64,000 nt of DNA from assembly GCA_032622095.1 (NCBI GenBank), contig CP136064.1, positions 170,632,310 through 170,696,309 of the forward strand. The letters are read 5' to 3'. The DNA is from Siphonodentalium dalli (Eukaryota > Mollusca > Scaphopoda > Gadilida > Siphonodentaliidae). Below, piece by piece: positions 1-10,545 of this stretch. The first letter of the stretch is position 1; every line of letters starts with the position of its first letter. The translations under genes and the position numbers were made by a program. The notes beneath the pieces were generated by a model. That model was given only the letters and a program-made list of their open reading frames with translations, was not told the DNA's origin and did not search any database.

Positions 1-216
1 CTGTTTGAATAAGACTGTTTTTTTTTATTTTTCCTTTCACTTTTGAGGACTAACTGTTCTGATAACGAATTGAAAGTCGAAAAATTACTGAAAACTTCCT
101 TGATTAGCCACTGCCTGTTTCCTCAAATAGATATTTTCTTGTATCTTTTATGCAAAAGTTTTACGTTGAAACTTGCTGACAGTGTGTCATTGCGTACATG
201 ATTTATGTCGCTTCAG
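1..216 (+). other. intron end before ZF exon 1
   Basis: AT-rich sequence with no coding signal, ending in an acceptor AG at 215-216 before the first zinc-finger island. It is presumably the 3' part of an intron whose upstream exon lies outside the window. Confidence 0.6.
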
Positions 217-489
217 GGTGAAGTGTGCAGAATATGTGGGCGGACGTACACATCAAAAGACGGTTGCAACCAGCACATGATAAGGCGACACAAGCCCCTT
301 AATTTCGTCTGTGTTATTTGTAACAAATATTTCGCAACAAATTATGAGCTTCGCCGTCACGCAGCCTCCCACTCGGATGATTTGCCCTATCCTTGCAATA
401 AGTGTGACCGGAGTTTTCGAACAAATAACACTTTGTGGAAACACAAGAGAATTAAACACCAAACTGGTGGGGATTCTCGGCGATATTAA
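217..489 (+). CDS. ZF exon 1: alternative 3'-terminal exon, three C2H2 fingers
   Basis: The coding island follows an acceptor AG at 215-216, is read in phase 0 and ends at TAA 487-489 (90 aa). Fingers are at residues 4-25 (C4,C7,H20,H25), 32-52 (C32,C35,H48,H52) and 60-81 (C60,C63,H76,H81). Linkers are not of the TGEKP type. An ATG at 205 lies in the putative intron and is probably not a start. It would give sequence-specific DNA binding to a trunk encoded upstream. It has no close sibling in the window, unlike most other units, and is separated from other C2H2 exons by the six long-loop exons. Domain call is strong; the splicing role is inferred from the whole array. Confidence 0.85.
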   Translation, partial: GEVCRICGRTYTSKDGCNQHMIRRHKPLNFVCVICNKYFATNYELRRHAASHSDDLPYPCNKCDRSFRTNNTLWKHKRIKHQTGGDSRRY

Positions 490-674
490 CATGTTTATCT
501 AACGATGGTATGAGAGTATGCGTTTCATATTAATTTAATGTTATAGAGAATTATAGAGATTTTTTAGTAGCGATGTAGGCCTACCTCACCAGTATGTAAA
601 GTTGTACAGAACAGTATTCCTCCATGGATTTATGTTCAGACGACAGACATTTTAGAATTTTTAGATTGTGTGTT

Positions 675-709
<35 letters not shown>

Positions 710-1362
710 CCTCCCCCTATCTCCAGTGGAAGATTGTAGCAATCAACTTATCGAAAATCCAGCACATCGACTACTATTTTAGAGAACATAAAGTTTGAAC
801 TACGTAGAAATATAAATATTTACTACATTATTCAGGGCGAAATATTGGACATAAAAAAAAATATTACGGCAATGATTTCGCCAACAGTAGTCACTACATG
901 TATTTTGTTTTTAACAATGATGTTGTTTTCGACCTATTTTGATATAAAATTTATAAAAATAACTTATCTTGGCATCATTCTTTGTTATTCCGTCTGAACA
1001 GCTCAGCGGAGTGTTTCAAATCACTTTAAAATGATGGATCAGGTTCCTTTGCTCTCTGGTAAAATATGCCCTCCGAAGGATCATGGTCTTTTGCCAGCTA
1101 GTAATATGGGATATTGAAAGATGCTCTCTGATTGACTACTGGATTTATAGAGTTATATGCTGTTCAAAGGCCTTAAATTCCAAAAAAAATTGCGAGAATA
1201 AGAACATCGCATTTCTACTGGGATTCCAAGACTTTTTACGAGAATTAAAATGAGAATCATGATTCTTATTCTCGTCAATAGAGCCTTGTATGGAGTGTTC
1301 TCCCTTCTGTGAACATAGCCTCCTCCTATAGAGTACAGTAAGATATGTGGTTATATTTTCAG
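490..1362. other. non-coding spacer with 31-C tract
   Basis: No gene seen. It holds an uninterrupted run of C at 676-706 followed by C/T-rich sequence; the rest is AT-rich. The pyrimidine tract and AG at 1361-1362 serve the next exon. Confidence 0.6.
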
Positions 1363-1692
1363 AATAAACTTCAAGGAAGAGAAATACGAGGCACGCCTGT
1401 TTTTCTTTCGACTCTGGAAAGGTGGCCTATGAGTCATCAACTTGGATTTGAAACTGAGCTGATCAGAGGCAGAGAACTTGTGACGAAAGTGTGGTGCAAA
1501 GTTTGCTCTGAAAATTCCACTGAAATTCTCAGATGTTTGAAGATTGGAATGCGTGATCGAGAACCTTATATGGTCGGCACCAGATCTGTGCGGAAGTCCA
1601 ATATAGAGACTCATATGACATCAGCGGCTCATAAGAAAGGGATTGAAATTCTCAGAGAGAAGAAGCAGGCATTCTCGTTCACTTCTCCCTAG
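1363..1692 (+). CDS. ZF exon 2: long-loop CCHH zinc finger (C17orf113/TTF-like)
   Basis: Phase-0 island after acceptor AG 1361-1362, stop TAG 1690-1692, 109 aa. An N-terminal segment with an R-W-P motif (residues 20-22) and G-F-E-T (28-31) precedes V-T-K-V-W-C (40-45). The metal ligands are C45, C48, H84 and H90, spacing C-x2-C-x35-H-x5-H, with Y-M-V-G-T in the loop. This layout resembles the single finger of vertebrate C17orf113, ZNF862 and KIAA1586, which derive from hAT-type transposases; that link is from memory of the pattern. It is closest to exons 3 and 4 ('VWCKVC' or 'IWCLVC', then E-N-x-x-E-I). Role in the gene inferred: an alternative DNA- or protein-binding tail. Confidence 0.8.
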   Translation, partial: NKLQGREIRGTPVFLSTLERWPMSHQLGFETELIRGRELVTKVWCKVCSENSTEILRCLKIGMRDREPYMVGTRSVRKSNIETHMTSAAHKKGIEILREKKQAFSFTSP

Positions 1693-4661
1693 CCCAGTCT
1701 CACTTCTGAAGTGTGTACTTAGTAGTACTTCTGATGTAAACGTTTGAAACATTCCACGGACATGAAGAGATATTCTACTTTGAACACTTCGTAATTAGGA
1801 GCCAACAGCAGCTTGTGGATCTGCTTAGTTAGAAGAGTCTCACTTTAAAGTAATGTGAAACACTGCGGTAGTGTGATCCAATAGAAATGGAGAATAATCT
1901 TGCTCAAAGTACTTATTATTACAAATATTATATCCAAATTGGCAATGCACATCGTCATTCTTATATATTAATTGCTGTGATTCTCGAAGGTGAAATAGTT
2001 TATCGCAGATAATTGCATCCTGAATCGAGAAGTAAATATTTACAAATGAGGGTAGTTCAGACGATGTTTTATATGGAGTGGTACTGTCAATTTGCTTGAA
2101 ATTTTCGGCAATGTTACTTAAATGCTACATTCCCCCAGTTGACGTAGCACATGAATGCTAACTTATCAGGTTCACATACCCGAACAAGTCCATAATATGT
2201 CTTCAAAAGCAGTCAATTAGCATTCAAGCAATGTTTTATACTTGGATTTGTTGATCTTGTTGGATCTTTCTTGTTTGGTGGTTTATATGTACATTGGAGT
2301 TATTTCCCAAAGAATATAACCATCTGCACATTCTTTCCTCCACTTGTATATTAAACTGACATTGTGATCTGGTTTAGCTGCTGAAATGATAATAGACCCC
2401 ACATAAGCAAAACCTCTCAATGGATTATATCAGACCCCTATGTTAGATCAACCTCTCAGGACCTTTGAAAGATTTGTCACTAGAAACCTTGTGTTACATT
2501 TAATATTTATACCCCCCCCATCTCAAAAGATGAGGGGGGGGGTATACTGGATTACATGCTGTCCTCTCCGTCCGTCCACTCATATATCTCAACCATGGGT
2601 GATCTGATATCAATTAAATTTGGTATGCAGTTTTGGCATCATGAGGGCTTTCAAAAGAGGGTTCATTGACGTTGTTCACTTTTCCCATTCAAGAGTTATC
2701 CCTCTTTGTTTATTGTGTCCAATGATCGTTAGTATTGTCTAGTAATTTGTTTGTTCATCACATTTTTTTTCACAATTTGGTTTCCGACCTGTCCATATTT
2801 AAATTTTCACCATGTCTCAGCACCCGTGGTGTAACCTCTTGTTGTATATAGTAAGCAACTGGTGCAGGTAATTAATCATGCCTTTGGATCTTGGAAAAAA
2901 AACATATTTCCAGGAAATGAAATGGTCTTTCATTTTATGAATTTTACCCATCCATAGCTACTGCAACAACGTTAAGATTGTGTCAGCCTGACTTATATTT
3001 GTTTGTGAACGTGTATTGTCATATTAAATGCTTATTTGACATTTATGTTACATTACATTCTTTGTTTTTATAAGTGCAAAAAGTAGATGAAATGAATATG
3101 ATATGATAAACGGAGATCAACCCTGCTTGTGTAAAATTTTAACCTCAGACCTCTTATAAACACAATTTGTGTACAATGGTAGCTGTGAATTATTTGACTG
3201 ATGAGGCTTATTCCCACCACTAACTCCATGGGTAGGCTGGGATTATTACAGGATCCTGCTTGAGCAATGGTCTGAAGTCTGATATTGGATGTTTACGTAC
3301 ACTTATATTTTATATTATAATGGGCATTTAGACATTTTGCAAAAACATAATAGGCCTCGACCACCCACATGCATATGCTATAAATTTACCAAACGAAACT
3401 CACTATTAATAGTATTGACCGATTACACGCTATACGATATATGTCAACATTTTGCCATAATTTTGTTATTTTGACAAACTCTTTCGTTCGTTTCCACTTG
3501 AGTCATCTTTTACCTGATGAATATATTGTTATATCTGCATATTTACTATCATTGTTGAAATGAAATCAGCTGATCGGAAATTTACATATTGAATTGCTAC
3601 ATTGCTGCATTTTATCCAGTGGCAGTGAGAACACAATATTAGTACCGGTTCTGTCACCACAGGACTCGTTAGGTTTCTACAATTCAAGCCAAAATATGGA
3701 ATTGTGCCCAAATTAGGGAAGATGAAGACGTGTTTTTGAACATGAATTTGAGACTCCAGAAATTTTTCTTTTTAGCAGAAAAATTGTATTTTTTGGTTTC
3801 TTGAAGCAGGAATTGAGTCACCTTAAGCAAGGATTATTTCTTGTCATTTCAAATTTAAAAATGGTCTCATCGGTTTTTTGGTCCACCAGTGGCACCCCTG
3901 TATGTCCATATTAATGGAATCTAAAGACCTAGTTATCCCTAAATGATATGGGGATATTTTATCTTACCCGGCTTAAGTGTGAAGATTACCTTTGTAATAT
4001 TGGCTTTAAAATAATTGTTATATAGGATAATTCCTACTGAACAGTCACTTGAATTATAAGTCATAGTTCAAATAATCAGATAATCCCTCAGACTCTTTAA
4101 AAAGCCGATGATAATCTAAATAATATTTATGTCTCTTGATCTTCATTTCCAAATATGGAGCACATGCCTGGTGTGGTAAAACTTAGTAAGAATTGTAGTA
4201 TTCAGTAGTTACGAATAATGGATAATAAATATAAAAAAAACTTCAAAAGATATTGTCACCTGGATTGCGATGAGTATCACAAGTTATAAACATGTCGCCT
4301 GTGTTCTGTATTATAACATTTGAGTTCGCTATGCGTGTGGCAAATTTGTCACCACATTATTGACCTCTCGTCTCGCTACTTAAATGTCACCAATCATGAA
4401 GCAGTGTTTGTAATTGTTATAGGCTTTTTGAAGAGACCGGATTCCGCTTTTGCATGAGCTGTTGCATGCACAGCCAATGAAATAGTGCTCAGTTTGAGAT
4501 ATGACTAATGGAATGGAGGGAATCCCATCAATACAGAAATCACATCTGAATCGCAGTTCCAGAGACTTTAATCTGTTAAAATAATATCGTCAAGATTTTT
4601 TAAAAGATACTGGTAATCCCTGCATGAGCCTGCAACTTAGGGACTCTTATTTCAATTTCAG
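1693..4661. other. 3 kb non-coding spacer
   Basis: No gene recognised. From about 2505 to 2900 there is a dispersed-repeat-like stretch: a short C-run/G-run hairpin (2511-2544) then 'tatactgg' and 'ctccgtccgtcc', a layout seen again at 30270-30720. The rest is AT-rich sequence with no coding signal on either strand. Confidence 0.5.
2509..2580. repeat. C/G hairpin with CGTCCGTCC, repeat end
   Basis: A run of 8 C, a 12-base spacer and a run of G make a hairpin (2511-2544), followed by 'gtatactgg' and 'cgtccgtcc'. The same arrangement occurs at 30280-30350, so this is probably one end of a dispersed element. I cannot define the other end. Confidence 0.5.
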
Positions 4662-5021
4662 AAGAAACCGCATAAAGAAATCCTTGGATCACAAGTTCTT
4701 CTCAGGACTCTAAAAGCTTGGCCATGGAGTCACATTGTGGGATATGAAACTGCTTTATGTAGTGGTCCTGGTGGAAACCGTGATGTTGTGACAAAAGTTT
4801 GGTGTAAAGTTTGTGTGGAAAATATTGATGAAATTTCTCACCGAGCAAATCTAAGAGGGCGTCTCGTGAAGAGGAATGAAGAACCGTACATAATCGGGAC
4901 ACGGTCTGTGTCAAGATATAAATTTGGGCGACATGTCAAGAGCATTATACATCAGATAGGAGAGAAGATTATTTTAGAAAAAGAAAACGTTAGAAATGAT
5001 TGTTCTTCAGTTCAAAAGTAG
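4662..5021 (+). CDS. ZF exon 3: long-loop CCHH zinc finger (C17orf113/TTF-like)
   Basis: The island begins after acceptor AG 4660-4661 and ends at TAG 5019-5021 (119 aa). It has no ATG near its 5' end, so it cannot be a stand-alone gene, which supports splicing to an upstream exon. A W-P motif lies at 20-21 and G-Y-E-T at 27-30; ligands are C48, C51, H91 and H97 (C-x2-C-x39-H-x5-H), with Y-I-I-G-T-R before the histidines. Closest relatives are exons 2 and 4 on either side. Only 395 bp separate it from exon 4, the shortest intron in this subset. Function of the domain inferred from family resemblance. Confidence 0.8.
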   Translation, partial: KKPHKEILGSQVLLRTLKAWPWSHIVGYETALCSGPGGNRDVVTKVWCKVCVENIDEISHRANLRGRLVKRNEEPYIIGTRSVSRYKFGRHVKSIIHQIGEKIILEKENVRNDCSSVQK

Positions 5022-5416
5022 TCATTGAGAAGAAATTAGAAATGAGAAAAAGATCTGAAAAGGGTTCTTAAATTGAAAATGAAACAGATTAACTGGTGAA
5101 GGTGCGGGCAAGACAAAAAATATTACTATGACTCTTAACCTTTTATACATATGGAAACATGGGCATATTGAGAGGTACCCATTAACTCAACATGTTATTT
5201 TCATTCAAACATTATGGGATGATGGGCCTTGTTTGGATTGCCATTGCCTGAAGAGAGATTTTATGGATATAACCCTGGCTGATGACATATTTTGGACTCA
5301 TAGCTGTCTGGATGTGCAGTTCGCTGTTTTGTTGTGTTTCAAATATTGGCTGAATTTCAGTTCTTGGAAAGAGATGAGTGAAGCTGTATTGAGTTACGTG
5401 TTTGATTTTATTTCAG
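5022..5416. other. short spacer between ZF exons 3 and 4
   Basis: Nothing recognisable apart from the acceptor region ending in AG at 5415-5416. An open frame crossing this stretch is out of frame with the real exon. Confidence 0.5.
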
Positions 5417-5740
5417 TTTACTCTGGAAAGAGCTCGAGGTCGACCAATTTCTCTCGCTGCTATGAAATGCTGGCCATTCATTAACCAACTTGGTTATGAA
5501 TCCATCACTGTTAATTGCAAGGAAGTAGTGACAAAAATTTGGTGCTTGGTTTGTTCCGAAAATGCCGACGAAATTATGAGAGATCCTCGTATGGGTGAGC
5601 GGCAAAAGGCATCGGAGCAATACATGATTGGAACAAAATTTGTGAAGAAGTGGACAGCAGAAAGACATTTAGACTCTAAGGCCCATGCCATTGGAATGGA
5701 AATTATGAGAAGAGATAACCAATACACTGAAGGAGACTAG
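5417..5740 (+). CDS. ZF exon 4: long-loop CCHH zinc finger (C17orf113/TTF-like)
   Basis: Phase-0 island after acceptor TTTCAG (AG 5415-5416), stop TAG 5738-5740, 107 aa. Conserved positions are W19-P20, G26-Y27-E28 and V38-T39-K40; ligands are C43, C46, H84 and H90 (C-x2-C-x37-H-x5-H), with Y-M-I-G-T-K in the loop and S-K-A-H at the end. It shares the S-E-N-A/S-x-E-I motif after the second cysteine with exon 2. Together with exons 2 and 3 it forms one sub-clade, distinct from exons 5-7 in which the sequence after W-P/A is T-G-G. Confidence 0.8.
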   Translation, partial: FTLERARGRPISLAAMKCWPFINQLGYESITVNCKEVVTKIWCLVCSENADEIMRDPRMGERQKASEQYMIGTKFVKKWTAERHLDSKAHAIGMEIMRRDNQYTEGD

Positions 5741-6169
5741 TTCAAGTCATAACAGCAGAATTATGTTGTTTTTACAGGGCCAATAGACTACATATCTCAA
5801 AACTTATAATATAGCTTGCTTTATGTTTAACCCTTTCAGTGTCAAGTCCGATTTTTGTATCAACCCATATTTACTTGGATAATTTTTCAATTTTATTGAT
5901 TATAATAATGTGATACATTGATGGAAAGAGCTCTTAAATGTGCAGAATACTAGTTTTGCTCATTATGGAGGTGTCTGGCACTCTTGATTATTGTCCGCAC
6001 AACTAAATTTAGTAGCATTTATTAAGTACGTCTGTTGTATAACCCTTCCCCACTAGCACTGACCTTTTTCTGTAGGTAGGTAGGCTCGATTTGTGGGAAT
6101 ATTTTCTCATTTTCAACAAAGTCACCCATACTGTCTTGTATATGAATTACCCCCAATGTTCATTTGGAA

Positions 6170-6570
6170 TTAAAGGTACTCAATTCGATTAAGCACCCCT
6201 AAATTATGATTTATATGGCTTCGGTGTTAAAATAAATATTTGATTTGAGTCGAGGAAACCACCCTTCAAAGCTCAGAGTGATCAGATATCGATTTTTGAA
6301 GTAAGATGGATAACTCTAACATCAAGTGCTTATTATTGTTAATAGTAAGCACTTGATTTTAGAGTTATCCATCTTACACCCACAATTTGTCTGTTTGAGC
6401 GCCTGCAAGTGGACCACATCTCCAAAAAATAACATGCTTCAAAAATCGATATGTGATCACTCTGAGCTTTGAAGGGTGGGTTCCTCGACTCGAATCAAAT
6501 ATTTTTTACCCCCGAAGCCAAAGAAATAGTAATTTAGGGGTGCTTAATCGGATTGAGTACCTTTATAGAT
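6170..6570. mobile_element. foldback MITE, family 5
   Basis: A long imperfect inverted repeat. The left arm runs from 'aaaggtactcaattcgatta' through 'gtaagatggataactcta', and the right arm gives its reverse complement from about 6350 to 6570. The centre is a tight hairpin around 6325-6358. Right-arm relatives occur at 42155-42415 and 63335-63430. Non-coding, so a non-autonomous element; superfamily not determined. Confidence 0.7.
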
Positions 6571-7224
6571 TTTATGCAAAAAATGTTTACGATTAAGTCA
6601 AACATGGCCCATTGAGGCCAGCACCAATGTAAGGTTTTTTTATTAGCTCTTCTTTCACCTAAGTGATTGTCAGGTAAAGTGGGTGTCTGACCAGGTAACA
6701 AATTGTCAGGATAGGCGACCACAAACCTAGCACATTAGAATGACAGAGACCAAGTCAGAGTAATGCACTGGCTGGTCGACCAAAAGGCGTTTGGGTTAGG
6801 CTCAAAGCAGGTTTTAGTAAAAAGATTCAACAGCTTAAAATATATGTGTCATAAATGTTCCCAAATAAAATTGGTGATGCAAGAGGAGAGGGTCTGCAAA
6901 GCATATAAAGGAAGGGGTGTACAATTCAGTCAGGGTCCCAATCCACAAAAAATAAATTTAGAGCCTACAGACCAAAACAAGTTTTATGAATCAAAAGTTA
7001 AACCACATTTCTGAAATTTATAACATTTATCACTTTAAAACTATTCAAATTTGAAGACCATAGAAGTAAATTGCATTAAAAAAACCAAAGTTGGATTAAA
7101 GACAAATTTTACGTATTCAAAATTACTATTCATTGTTTTATAACTCAATAAAAGTCAAGTCGAATATTTGCAGGGCCCTTTCGGTAGGGAAACAACAACT
7201 ACAAGTTTATTTTTCTTCCGCATA

Positions 7225-7486
7225 CAGTAATGCCCTAATTAGTGGACTGCTTAACCACAGCAGAATTATGGGTAACTTTTCAGGATTTAGTCGGAAATAT
7301 GGCTTGTTACCATTCATCGGAAAGCTCTCCCAGAGAAATATGGCTTGTTTGTTGCCATTCATCGTAAAGCTCTCCCAGAGAGCTTTCCGATGAATGGCAA
7401 CAAGCCATATTTCCAACTAAATCCTGAAAAGTTACCCATAATTCTGCTGTGGTTATTAAAGCAGTCAATTAATTAGGGCATTACTG
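7225..7486. mobile_element. TA-flanked palindromic MITE, family 1, copy 1
   Basis: Starts CAGTAATGCCC and ends GGGCATTACTG, with TA on both sides. It is longer than the usual 215 bp because the centre (around 7300-7400) has an extra partial copy of the 'atatggcttgtt...aaagctctc' segment. Confidence 0.8.
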
Positions 7487-7867
7487 TAAGTGATTGTGAA
7501 CACCAGGCAATTTAAAATCACAAAATCAGATTTTGTTAGGAATAAATCTTTCATAATGGGAGCTGCATACAATTTCAGGAAGCTCCAGTTATGGAAGGAT
7601 TAAATCTTTCTTTTGAATACCAGAAAGTGATTTTTAAATTCAATATTTTCCCCCCAATAACTAAGCGAGTGCTTGTACTATAAAGTGCTCCAGCTTTCCA
7701 ATTGACCCATTTGTTGAAAATGTAATTTGATTTCTAAATGAAATTTGGTTTTTGGACAAGTTGTCAGGACTGTCAGTGTTCAATAAGATACCTCTGCACC
7801 ACGTTTAGTTAGAATGAGCATTAGAATTCCATTGCTGTCGGAACCTTATCATTTCCCTTATTTTCAG

Positions 7868-8209
7868 GGAGCATATTGTTCTGCCGTGAAGCTTGATGGT
7901 GCTGTGCTTTTCTCAACATTTTCACGCTGGCCAACTGGGGGTCTTATAGGATGTAAAACCGAGCAGGACTCATTTGGCAGAAACTTAGTGAAAGAAGTCT
8001 GGTGTAATCTGTGTATCCAATATTCAGAGCAGATCCTTTCTGAAACGCGGAAATCTCGCCGGAATACCAAGGAGGCTGAAACATATATGAAGGGAACCAG
8101 TCGTTCTATCACAAAATTCAATGTGATGCGTCATTTATCATCTAAAGCCCATGCCATTGGTGTTAGATTGAGCAGTTGTGACCCGCAGCCGTTTGTCCTT
8201 GACGGTTAG
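7868..8209 (+). CDS. ZF exon 5: long-loop CCHH zinc finger, WPTGG subtype
   Basis: Phase-0 island after acceptor TTTTCAG (AG 7866-7867), stop TAG 8207-8209, 113 aa. It has R-W-P-T-G-G at 20-25, C-K-T-E at 29-32 and V-K-E-V-W-C at 41-46. Ligands are C46, C49, H89 and H95 (C-x2-C-x39-H-x5-H), with Y-M-K-G-T before the histidines and S-S-K-A-H at the end. It is closest to exons 6 and 7 but retains the W of 'VWC' that those two replace with R, making it intermediate between the two sub-clades. Upstream ATGs are intronic. Confidence 0.8.
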   Translation, partial: GAYCSAVKLDGAVLFSTFSRWPTGGLIGCKTEQDSFGRNLVKEVWCNLCIQYSEQILSETRKSRRNTKEAETYMKGTSRSITKFNVMRHLSSKAHAIGVRLSSCDPQPFVLDG

Positions 8210-8238
8210 GCGGTTAGGCCAATATAAAAATACATGTA

Positions 8239-8316
8239 CAGTAATACCTTAATTGTCTAGAAAAATTACCCATAATTCTGCTGTGGTTAAGGAGTCAATT
8301 ATTTTGGGCATTACTG
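8239..8316. mobile_element. family 1 MITE, internally deleted copy
   Basis: Both ends (CAGTAATACC and GGGCATTACTG, TA-flanked) are present, but most of the left arm and centre are missing, leaving about 78 bp. Confidence 0.7.
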
Positions 8317-9879
8317 TAACTGCTAGATTCTCACCCCCCCCCCCCCCCCCCCTTATTAAGTCTTTTCCGGTGGTGAATTCAATACCCCACCTTCAATGCC
8401 GGGATGTGACGGTGGAAGGTGGCTGAAGCAGGAAGGATTGGAACATTTTAGTGGTTTTCTCATGCCATAGCCTTCAAAGTACATTACAATGTCCCTTTAA
8501 TCATATATTTTTTATCAAATTGGGCAATTTAAATCACCTTGTATTGTATAAGGTAGGCTGCTGCTTCAATTTCCAGACTAATAATGACCATTTATGTGTC
8601 GAAGAATAAAATACAAAACATGAAATTTGCCCTTCTGCCCAATTTTCCAAAAAAGTTGGATGAGAATAGAGTAATTTATTTATATTGGCCTTATGGTAGG
8701 CTATCCAAAGTTAACTAATTGTTTGTTAGAAAGATCATTGAGGGAGGGAGGTTTAAATTTTTTTATTTATTATTTCAAACTATTAGGATGGTCCGTGGCT
8801 TTAATCTGCATGGTTACGTGGGAGCCAAAATTGATATACCACTACAGCACTTATAATTGGCTAAGGCAATCAGCAATTCCGAAGCAATTTTCTGAAGCAA
8901 ACTGGGCATGGCGAAGAGTTGCTGTAGCAGATTGTCGAAGCCAAACAATCTGAATTAAGAGGGGTGTTAGTTGAATTTGTTATATTTAGTTTTGTAATAA
9001 CCCAAAACAAATCAATAAATGAAGAAATAAATAGGAAATCCATTTAACTACACATCTACAAGTATCCTGCAATCAAATGGTCCTACAGTATAATTTAGTA
9101 ACAAGCAATTTCTGTTAATTAGTAGATATTTCTTGGCTTGCCCAGGCCAGAATGATTTCCTTGGCTAAAAACCTAGGATCCACACAATCTCTGCACATAA
9201 CTTCAGTTTACAATTGGAACTGTGGTCCATTATCATATCATGGCAGACTTTGGTTGGTACTGGCTTAGAATCGCTGATTATCAAGATAGTCTCAGTTGTC
9301 TTTGGCATTCAACAATGATTTTAGCTGTTTGCGCTACTTTCACAGTGTAGTACCAAGACTGCAGCAATTCTTTTAAATTTTGCACAAACCATTGGCAGGT
9401 TCTAAAATTTGTCTCTGCTATAAAAAAAATACCCAACAAATTTCTTTTTGCTTTGGCATTTGCCTCAGCTCAGCTGATGCCGGATGATATCAACAGAGCT
9501 GAACAAGTGATCTGGTAGCCACTATGAATTGAATGAGATCTACTTAACTGCTTTGTTTCACTTGGATACAATAAATTAGTTATTACTGATTCATTTACAT
9601 GTATTCAGTGCTCCAGACTCGTCATAGAGCCTCCTAAAATATAAAATAAAATATCCCTTTTTATGTGAATAGATACTATGAAGTTGTGCTATTTCCAGAT
9701 ATAGATTTATCAGATTGGTGAGTGTTGTATGTTCTTTGTATGATATTTTCCAAAATAAACTTCATTTGGTTCTCAATTGAGTTCTATATTATAGTTAATT
9801 TTATAGTTTTTGTCATGCTGCTGAATGGAACCCTAAATACATATTTCATTATGAACTAAGTAGTACACGTCACAACTTA

Positions 9880-10125
9880 AGGTTCAATTATTTACTAAAT
9901 ATTCACTGGCGAGTAGTTCCCTTAGGAAATGTTCAGATATTAAGGTCAACAAACGGCCATAACTTATCACCTGAACATTCCCCATCAAGGAAAATTAATC
10001 CATTTGCACTTCTATTATCTTTTTGCCTGTCTGTTGTCTGCTAATTTTTCCAGAACATCCCTCCAGAGGAATAATAGACCATTCCAATGTATACTTTCAT
10101 AACTGAATGGGTTTGGGTTGTCTTT
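9880..10125. mobile_element. family 4 element (TTAA-type relative)
   Basis: Contains the family signposts 'actaaatattcactggcgag', 'agttccctt', 'ggaaatgttcagat', 'aacatccctccag' and 'accattccaatgtatac'. Ends are degraded, so the boundaries are approximate. Confidence 0.55.
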
Positions 10126-10158
10126 CATTTAGTTAATTAGCTGTTTGTCTGGTTTCAG

Positions 10159-10545
10159 AATCAATCAGCTGTTAAACGTTCCACTGTAGCATTGTGGACT
10201 TTCAAGCGCTGGCCAACTGGGGGAACATTTGATTACAAAACCGAGACTACTCCCGGTGGAAAGATACTGGTTACTGAAGTGAGGTGTCAGATCTGTCGAA
10301 GATATTCTGACAAGATTCGATCTTCTGAAAAGATCAGAGGTCAAGCAAAACGCGAAGCAGAAGTATTTATGAGAGGCTCAAAACAGATCACAAAACATAG
10401 TTTACTGCGTCACATGATGTCAAAATCTCATTTATATGGTTTTGAATTAAATCGACAGGAGTTGAGACCAATAATTGTTATTACGGAAAATCTGCCAAAG
10501 TGTCTACCAAAGCCGAAAAAGAAGACAAAGAGGAAGAAAAATTGA
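10159..10545 (+). CDS. ZF exon 6: long-loop CCHH zinc finger with basic tail
   Basis: Phase-0 island after acceptor GGTTTCAG (AG 10157-10158), stop TGA 10543-10545, 128 aa and the longest of its class. R-W-P-T-G-G is at 17-22, Y-K-T-E at 26-29 and V-T-E-V-R-C at 38-43. Ligands are C43, C46, H85 and H91 (C-x2-C-x38-H-x5-H), with F-M-R-G-S in place of the usual Y-M-x-G-T. The C-terminus is strongly basic (K-P-K-K-K-T-K-R-K-K-N, residues 118-128), a plausible monopartite nuclear localisation signal that its siblings lack. No ATG near the 5' end. Closest sibling: exon 7. Confidence 0.8.
   Translation, partial: NQSAVKRSTVALWTFKRWPTGGTFDYKTETTPGGKILVTEVRCQICRRYSDKIRSSEKIRGQAKREAEVFMRGSKQITKHSLLRHMMSKSHLYGFELNRQELRPIIVITENLPKCLPKPKKKTKRKKN

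Larger units (their letters stand above)
5741..7867. other. spacer with two palindromic elements
   Basis: No gene seen. It contains the inverted repeat at 6170-6570 and a TA-flanked palindrome at 7225-7486, both listed separately. Short open frames here derive from these repeats. Confidence 0.5.
8210..10158. other. non-coding spacer
   Basis: It holds a shrunken family-1 palindrome (8239-8316), a C-run around 8334-8352, and a family-4 element (about 9880-10125). No gene recognised in the rest. Confidence 0.5.

Noticed and set aside
205-216. ATG just upstream of ZF exon 1 (and at 1345, 7814, 37139, 41684, 49676) as a gene start
   Set aside because: These ATGs lie in pyrimidine-rich intron ends before the acceptor AG; several sibling exons have no ATG at all, so they are chance codons.
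253-492. Antisense open frame over ZF exon 1, and similar antisense frames over exons 2, 4, 5, 11, 28 and 29
   Set aside because: They mirror the sense zinc-finger codons, have no domain of their own and no acceptor logic; no antisense exon of the mod(mdg4) kind was found.
5128-5484. 118-residue open frame overlapping the start of ZF exon 4
   Set aside because: Out of frame with the finger codons and without known motif; it runs through the intron and acceptor.
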